Origin: Apoda limacodes
Taxonomy: Eukaryota; Arthropoda; Insecta; Lepidoptera; Limacodidae
NCBI GenBank assembly: GCA_946406115.1
Contig: OX291550.1
Span: forward strand, 4,454,803 to 4,518,802
DNA: 64,000 nt
Direction of reading: 5' to 3'
Position numbers and translations under genes: made by a program. The notes under the pieces are model-generated. The model was not told where the DNA came from. It was given only the letters and a program-made list of their open reading frames with translations, and made no database searches. Shown here one piece after another: positions 58,901-64,000 of this stretch; positions within the stretch are counted from its first letter, which is position 1, and every line of letters begins with the position of its first letter.

Positions 58901-59540
58901 AACATATGAGGTTTACGTTTATTTTTACACAGGAAACAAATATTTAAATATGAACACAATAATACTTAGCTTTCAGAATCTATCCGTCGCAGTAATGGGT
59001 GGAGTGGAGGTTTTATTTATATACGAATTCCTTAAGGAGATTGGGTTAAAAGTCCCACATTAAATTTTAGCCGCCCATTACCTAAACGGAATCCAACAGT
59101 TCAGCTTCCTTACTCGACGCCGGTGAAGGGTGGAACCGGAGCCAACCTAGATCTAGGTTTCGTCAGCCCCTCACACCCTTAGATTCCCGAAGCCTGCAGT
59201 TTATCAAGCATGTCTCTAACATTAAACCCCGATCTCCCCTCATCTTATAACAAGCCAGACCCCGCTTGAAGAACCCCTACTGTGACTGCCCCGTCCTCAC
59301 CTACCTCTATCTACCAAGGGTCTGCTTGCTTAGGGGATCACCATACTGCAAAGCAGCACGATGTCGGAATTAAAATTGCTATGATAATAAATAGTGAATA
59401 TAGAGATATCATTAACGTAATAGTCAATTACATGCAACAACCTCGTCTAACTTTAATGAGCACCTACTAAATCGTAGGGTTTCTTTTAATAGGAATTCAA
59501 GACAAGGTTCACACTAGAAACACCTACTCAACACATATAT

Positions 59541-60123
59541 GCACAGCAAGGGCCACACAAGGATTACCCCAGCGAGCCGGTTCGGGAAGCCCCTCACCCC
59601 CGAGTCAGATCAGTGCGAGTAGCCGCCGCCCAAGGACTCGAATAGGGTTTTATCCAGTGAGGATACCCAAACTCATACACATACACGCACTACTAGGAAT
59701 ACACAGGGATTATACACTTATACACATACATGCACAGCAAGGGCCACACGAGGATTACCCCAGCGAACCGGTTGGGGAAGCCCCTCACCCCCGAGTCAGA
59801 TCAGTGCGAGTAGCCGCCGCCCAAGGACTCGAATAGGGTTTTATCCAGTGAGGATACCCAAACTCATACACATACACGCACTACTAGGAATACACAGGGA
59901 TTATACACTTATACACATACATGCACAGCAAGGGCTACACGAGGATTACCCCAGCGAGCCGGTTGGGGAAGCCCCTCACCCCCGAGTCAGATCAGTGCGA
60001 GTAGCCGCCGCCCAAGGACTCGAATAGGGTTTTATCCAGTGAGGATACCCAAACTCATACACATACACGCACTACTAGGAATACACAGGGATTATACACT
60101 TATACACATATATGCACAGCAAG
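59541..60123. repeat. 191-bp tandem array, three copies (right LTR)
   Basis: Units start at 59,541, 59,732 and 59,923, with a partial unit from 60,114. The second unit combines the CATACATG start of left unit 2 with the GCGAACCGG variant of left unit 3. One unit was therefore lost by exchange or slippage between them, with the breakpoint between about 59,731 and 59,766. Confidence 0.95.
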
Positions 60124-61506
60124 GAATACACAAGATTTACCCTAGCCTTAACCCTAAGCTTAACCGATTTCCTATCTAATCAGATCGGGCTTAATTACGG
60201 GGTTTTCCTACCACAAGGTATCACAAAATTTACAACATCATGTTAAAAGACACCGATCCCGGCAGGAACCTTTTACTCCACTAGATTTTCTACAGAAATC
60301 GGCAATCTCTTTTCCTTAGAGAGTACATAGCCAACAATGTCAACAAATTACCTCTGCATTTTCAATAAGTAAGGGTTTCTTTCTTCTCTACCCCAAATTT
60401 ACAACTAAAATCCCGGACTAAATCTCAACCAAAAAGTCAAACACTTTCAATTTTCCCCAACCAACCCTTCACTTTAACCAAGGTGGCATCTTACACGGTC
60501 CCTTACACGGTCCTTACACAATCGTATTAAGAAAGTCTCTCACAAAGCCCCATAGTACAAACGCATCAATAATGAGCTGACATTGCTAGCCTCAGTTCTC
60601 ACAAAAGACACTTACTGATATTTGATGTAGGCGAAACGTGCACGGCGTCGGTATTAAATTTCTTCAAATCTTTGTGCGTCCTGTCCTTCCCACTTCCTCA
60701 GGAACCTCGAACACGGCCAGCCTCTCGGCACGACGACAGTGAAAAAGGGTGCCGCAACTGACGCCTATCGCTTATAACCGTTTTCCCCTCCCCCACTATA
60801 GACGCGGCTTGAACACGTAGCGTGTCTAGAAACCGTGGCGCCAGTCAATTTCTTCTTTATTTTACTTCCACGTGTACGCACGTGGTTCGCATTTAGTGGC
60901 CAGTTACTTTATAGTAATAATCGTATAATTATTTCAAAAGTGCAAACCGATTCTACTAATTCTTTATCTGTTGATCTATCTCCTCCGTTTTTCCATGGCT
61001 CGATTATGCAGCTTCGATTAATTTACGCAATGAATGCTCGTCGTAAGCGGCGCGGAGCCTACTCTACCATCCCTCTCGCACCCTACAACGTTTATATCAA
61101 TTAACTGATAATAATCAATCGATATTCTCCATATATTTTAACCTCCTGGTTATCTGCTACTTTACGAATCGGTCGTGTTTAACGAGCAATTATTTTTGTG
61201 TTGATGATTTTAGGATCCTACCGCGATTTACGCCTTATGACGTAGGTATAAACATATTAATCGAAGACCGGTGAGGACATCCCGGACCACTTACTTAATC
61301 CATACTTCATTGATCTCGTTTCTATCCATTTATTAGGAGTATTCGATTGGTATGAATTACGAAGGTGATTAATCTAATTTATATTTATTATTGATGAATT
61401 CCATCTTTAATTTACCTGCTCTCTTAAAACTTAAATTAGCATGTCAACACCGTGTCGTGGGGTCCAGATTATTTCAATTCTCTATACAAGGCTTGGGACC
61501 ACTACA

Positions 61507-61510
61507 AGTT
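61507..61510. other. Target site duplication, right (AGTT)
   Basis: Partner of 42,010-42,013. Confidence 0.85.
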
Positions 61511-61566
61511 TTGACATGAAGGAAGGACGGACAAACAGACTCGCTATTTTATTTATAATATATAAT
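61511..61566 (+). repeat. Dispersed repeat (right half), host site of the LTR element
   Basis: Continues the repeat cut at 42,013 with TTGACATGAAGGAAGGACGG, ACAAACAGACTCGC and an end in TTATAATATATAATATGGAT. Confidence 0.7.
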
Positions 61567-62165
61567 ATGGATGTTTTTTAGTGTACGTAAGTATATGTAT
61601 ACATGGTTGTGCGAAAATATAATTAGAATGGTAATAATTCTACTGATACTATTAAATATCGGAATAGTCTTATCTAAATTCCTTCACACGATAGACGATA
61701 TTTGACGATTCACATGGTGCGCCTCCTTAGAAATTACAAAGTAACATTTATCTGTTTCCTTACGCTAATAACCAAAATGTTTGATTATCACCTTCTTCTT
61801 CAAAGTGACAAATTCACAACAAAGTTTAAAAAAATCTACATGGATGATTTACCTACTGCATCGTCAGTGTTTACTTTAACTTTAGACTTTTGTTCATCTG
61901 TTAATGAATCACAATAATTATTACTACTAATTTCTATTGACCAATCCCTCTAAAGCGATCAAATCGTTAAGTAATCTTATTACCGGCTATAGTACTTTCG
62001 TCTTAGATAGTAATTTTAGGTTTTATGTACTTACTTAATACTTCTGCAAAGTTCTTTTGTTCTACTCAGAAACCTAAAATTTCTAAAAATTAGTGAGCTA
62101 CGTCTGGATTTCAGCTGAATCTTGAATTGTTTATATTGTTTTGCACAGGCAAGGTCCCGATTTTC
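61567..62165. other. Non-coding spacer
   Basis: A 71-codon plus frame at 61,702-61,917 has a mixed composition (MTIHMVRLLRNYKVTFICFL at its start) but no known domain and AT-driven codons. I do not call it a gene. Confidence 0.3.
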
Positions 62166-62222
62166 TAAATTTTAAATTATCACAAACTTTACGCGAGCGA
62201 AGCCGCGGGCAAAAGCTAGTAA
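62166..62222 (-). repeat. Fragment of GCCCGCGGCTTCGCTCGCG repeat
   Basis: Read from the right: ACTAGCTTTTGCCCGCGGCT and TCGCTCGCGTAAAG, the opening of a repeat group common in lepidopteran DNA. Confidence 0.6.
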
Positions 62223-63035
62223 CACTATACTTAGTTAATTAACTAACAAGCACGTAATATAATTTTAAACACATTAAAGTAAAACAAATAAGTTGTGATA
62301 CACACACATATCACATATCAATTATGTTATGCGTAAGGAAACAGATAAATGTTTCTTTGTAATATCTAGGCCCCCACGATACGGCCCGACTTAGTGTGGG
62401 AACAACTGCTTAAATTAACAATATCTCACAGTATAAAACGTTGTAAAAAGTTATAGAACTTTTTATAGTGTCAAGTTACTTTAATGTTAGAAATGTGTTA
62501 TTTAATTTTATGATTTAGCTAATTTATTAATGCAAAATTATTTTGCTTTATATTTGGTTGTGAAATTGTAATTGATTTGTTTGAAATGAATTTCACTTCC
62601 GCCGCGTTTTCGTAATCAGCGACCCCAACAACCATACAATACCCATTTTTGATTTTCAGACTTGGTCACAAAACGCCAAAAAATCTTAAACTCTAGTTTA
62701 CTAATTTATCAATAGGAAGTAGGTAGGTTGAAAAATACTAAATACCGATCTAGTTTGGATGGAAAGATAATCCTGTTAAAGCTGTCGGAAGTAGTTGGGC
62801 GCTGGCGGCATTTGACCGATCTTTGTAGAAACATATGGGGAGAATCCTATATTTAGCAGTAGCCGCCCCCTGGCTGAGAAGAAGAAGGTTAAAAAATAAT
62901 GGATTTTTATATAAACTTTAGCCCCAATTTCAAGCCATTAATTTTATTTTAATTTAGAAAAATGATTTCTTAGTACATCCCTTATATCTCTTCGGAACTT
63001 ATCAGGTGATAAGTAACTAACGCGCCAGAGAAATA
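62223..63035. other. Non-coding spacer with repeat debris
   Basis: 62,690-62,890 (CAATAGGAAGTAGGTAGGTT, GTTGGGCGCTGGCGGCATTT, GGCTGAGAAGAAGAAGG) looks like a decayed dispersed repeat. Nothing else is recognised. Confidence 0.35.
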
Positions 63036-63039
63036 AAAA

Positions 63040-63890
63040 ATATACACACTCACACAAACTTATTTACTTTTTATTTACATTACTATACTATAAGTTTTTA
63101 TTCCCACAGGAACTCTTGATCAGTATAAAATGTTGTTATATCCTATTCCGGTCTCTTCAACTTACCTTCTGCCAAATTTCAGCTCATTTGCATAATTATT
63201 TACCATGGTTTTATTCCCACGGAAACTTCCGAATCGAGATTAAAAGGAGTTTCAATCCTTTTCCATATCTCTAACTCTGTGACAAATTACCACCCAATAA
63301 AATCGTGTTTTCCTGCGCTAAGTTTGATTATCGCGATAGGATTTCATTCCCTTCGGATCTCTCAATCGGGAAAAAAGTCTTATTTTTCTTCGTTCTTTCA
63401 ACTATCTCTAAGCCAAATTTCATCTGAATCCGATGCAGTGGTGCCGTGTGAAAGAGTAACAAAAGTCATACGAAGTTATTATAAAATGTAGCCTATGTGT
63501 TATGTTAAGATATAAGCTATCTGTATTCCAAATTTTAGCCAAATCGGCTTCATTGTTTGAATTTTTTCATACAAATTTACAACCCCTATTTTACCCCCTC
63601 TAGACCTTAGGGGATTGTTTTCCAAAAACGGTGAATCACGTCATTCTTAGTTTTTAACCGAAAGGCCATATACCAATTTTCATCCATTTAACTTTAAAAA
63701 ACACGGAGTTTCATACAAAATTTGGACCCACGTTTCACCCCTTTAGGGGGAGAATTTTGAAAAGTCCTTTCTTAGTGCACCCCTTTACCTGATAATGAAC
63801 CTACGTGCCAAATTTAGAATCTCTAGACCCAGCGGTTTGGGCTGTGCGTTGATATGTCAGTCAGTCAATTTCTTCTTTTATATATTAAGA
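63040..63890 (+). repeat. Cluster of GCCAGCGGC-group repeat pieces
   Basis: Two or three partial units follow each other: GTTTTTATTCCCACAGGAAC at 63,093, GGTTTTATTCCCACGGAAAC at 63,208 and ATTTCATTCCCTTCGGATCT at 63,342. Each is followed by a CCTATTCC/TTTCAACTATCTC and CCAAATTTCA phrase. From 63,540 come CAACCCCTATTTTACCCCCT and CACCCCTTTAGGGGGAGAAT, then CAGTCAGTCAATTTCTTCTT. It is non-coding, despite a 70-codon open frame at 63,279-63,491. Confidence 0.6.
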
Positions 63891-63892
63891 TT

Positions 63893-64000
63893 AATTTAAA
63901 TAGTTGAGTTTCTTGCCGGCTCTTTTAGGCAGAAAATAACATTATTAATAGATTGTATTGACGACTCAAAAGTGTTTTCAGAAACCTACTTAAATAAATA
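63893..64000 (-). repeat. Dispersed repeat, partner of 23,684-23,795, cut by window end
   Basis: The inverse complement matches the plus-strand copy in order: TTTATTTAAGTAGGTTTCTG, AACACTTTTGAGTCGTCAAT, ACAATCTATTAATAATGTTA, TTTTCTGCC and AGAGCCGGCAAGAAAC. Confidence 0.65.

Larger units (their letters stand above)
42014..61506 (-). mobile_element. Giant non-coding LTR retroelement (19.5 kb)
   Basis: Two direct repeats of 6,052 and 5,861 bp enclose 7,580 bp. All the marks of retroviral-type integration are visible. The LTR ends are TGTAG...CTACA. A 4-bp target duplication AGTT flanks them. An 18-nt tRNA-His primer binding site lies 3 nt inside the right LTR, and a polypurine tract abuts the left LTR. 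PBS and PPT positions fix the orientation as minus strand (transcription from about 61.5 kb toward 42 kb). No gag, protease, RT, RNase H, integrase or env motif is visible in any frame. Where gag-pol should start (55,624 down to 51,860) there is not one minus-strand frame of 60 codons. It is therefore non-autonomous, comparable in principle to plant LARDs but with LTRs far longer than insect norms (usually a few hundred bp to 2 kb). Its helper is unknown. Confidence 0.92.
55646..61506 (-). repeat. Right LTR (5' LTR of the element), 5,861 bp
   Basis: Direct copy of 42,014-48,065 with a constant offset of 13,632 up to the 191-bp array and 13,441 after it. There are thus no other insertions or deletions in 5.8 kb. 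The sense promoter should lie in this LTR. I could not single out a TATA box because AT-rich words are too frequent. Confidence 0.93.

Noticed and set aside
42014..61506. Plain segmental duplication of a 6-kb block
   Set aside because: Block ends are TG/CA, both ends are flanked by AGTT, and a PBS and a PPT lie just inside. A simple duplication does not explain these.
42014..61506. Maverick/Polinton or other large DNA transposon
   Set aside because: The terminal repeats are direct, not inverted, and no polymerase, integrase or capsid frame is visible.

Overview
The window is AT-rich, gene-poor nuclear DNA from an animal, most likely a moth or butterfly (Lepidoptera). This rests on composition and on several dispersed repeats typical of lepidopteran genomes, such as the AAGTGCGAGTCGGACT... 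family at 8.27-8.66 kb and 21.4-22.06 kb and the GCCAGCGGC...CCCGC family at many sites. It also rests on decayed Jockey/CR1-type non-LTR retrotransposon fragments. I find no complete host gene, no rRNA, no functional tRNA and no CRISPR. A few short open frames at 4.1-6.6 kb could be host exons or old transposon coding sequence, but I cannot name them.

Region 1-42 kb is a graveyard of mobile elements. It holds at least six non-LTR retrotransposon remnants on both strands (15.4, 17.4-18.2, 20.5-22.7, 23.2-23.7, 24.9-26.9 and 28.9-29.7 kb). There is also a Ty3/Gypsy pol remnant (18.5-18.9 kb), a foldback MITE (12.1-12.5 kb), a 1.9-kb inverted-repeat element nested in another repeat (39.4-41.4 kb), a 30-bp minisatellite (28.1 kb), other short tandem arrays, and many copies of dispersed repeats.

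Region 42,014-61,506 is the main discovery: one intact 19.5-kb LTR retroelement with exceptionally long LTRs (6,052 and 5,861 bp) and apparently no protein-coding capacity. It lies on the minus strand. The LTRs begin TGTAG and end CTACA, and a 4-bp target duplication (AGTT) flanks the element. Three bases inside the right-hand LTR lies an 18-nt primer binding site that matches the 3' end of tRNA-His including CCA. A polypurine tract sits against the other LTR. The 7.6-kb interior has no gag, pol or env. It carries degenerate CCTAA-like repeats, a 2.7-kb satellite-like higher-order array and a duplicated 297-bp unit.

Each LTR also carries a tRNA-His-like segment about 216 bp from the LTR edge next to the primer site, with the GTG anticodon loop kept and the D-arm duplicated. 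In the element's RNA this segment would be antisense to the primer tRNA, so the RNA could pair with tRNA-His at two places. The two LTRs differ by exactly one 191-bp tandem unit plus about six single-base changes, so the insertion is young. The element must be moved by proteins supplied in trans.

Region 61.5-64 kb is the other half of the repeat that the element landed in, followed by more dispersed repeats.
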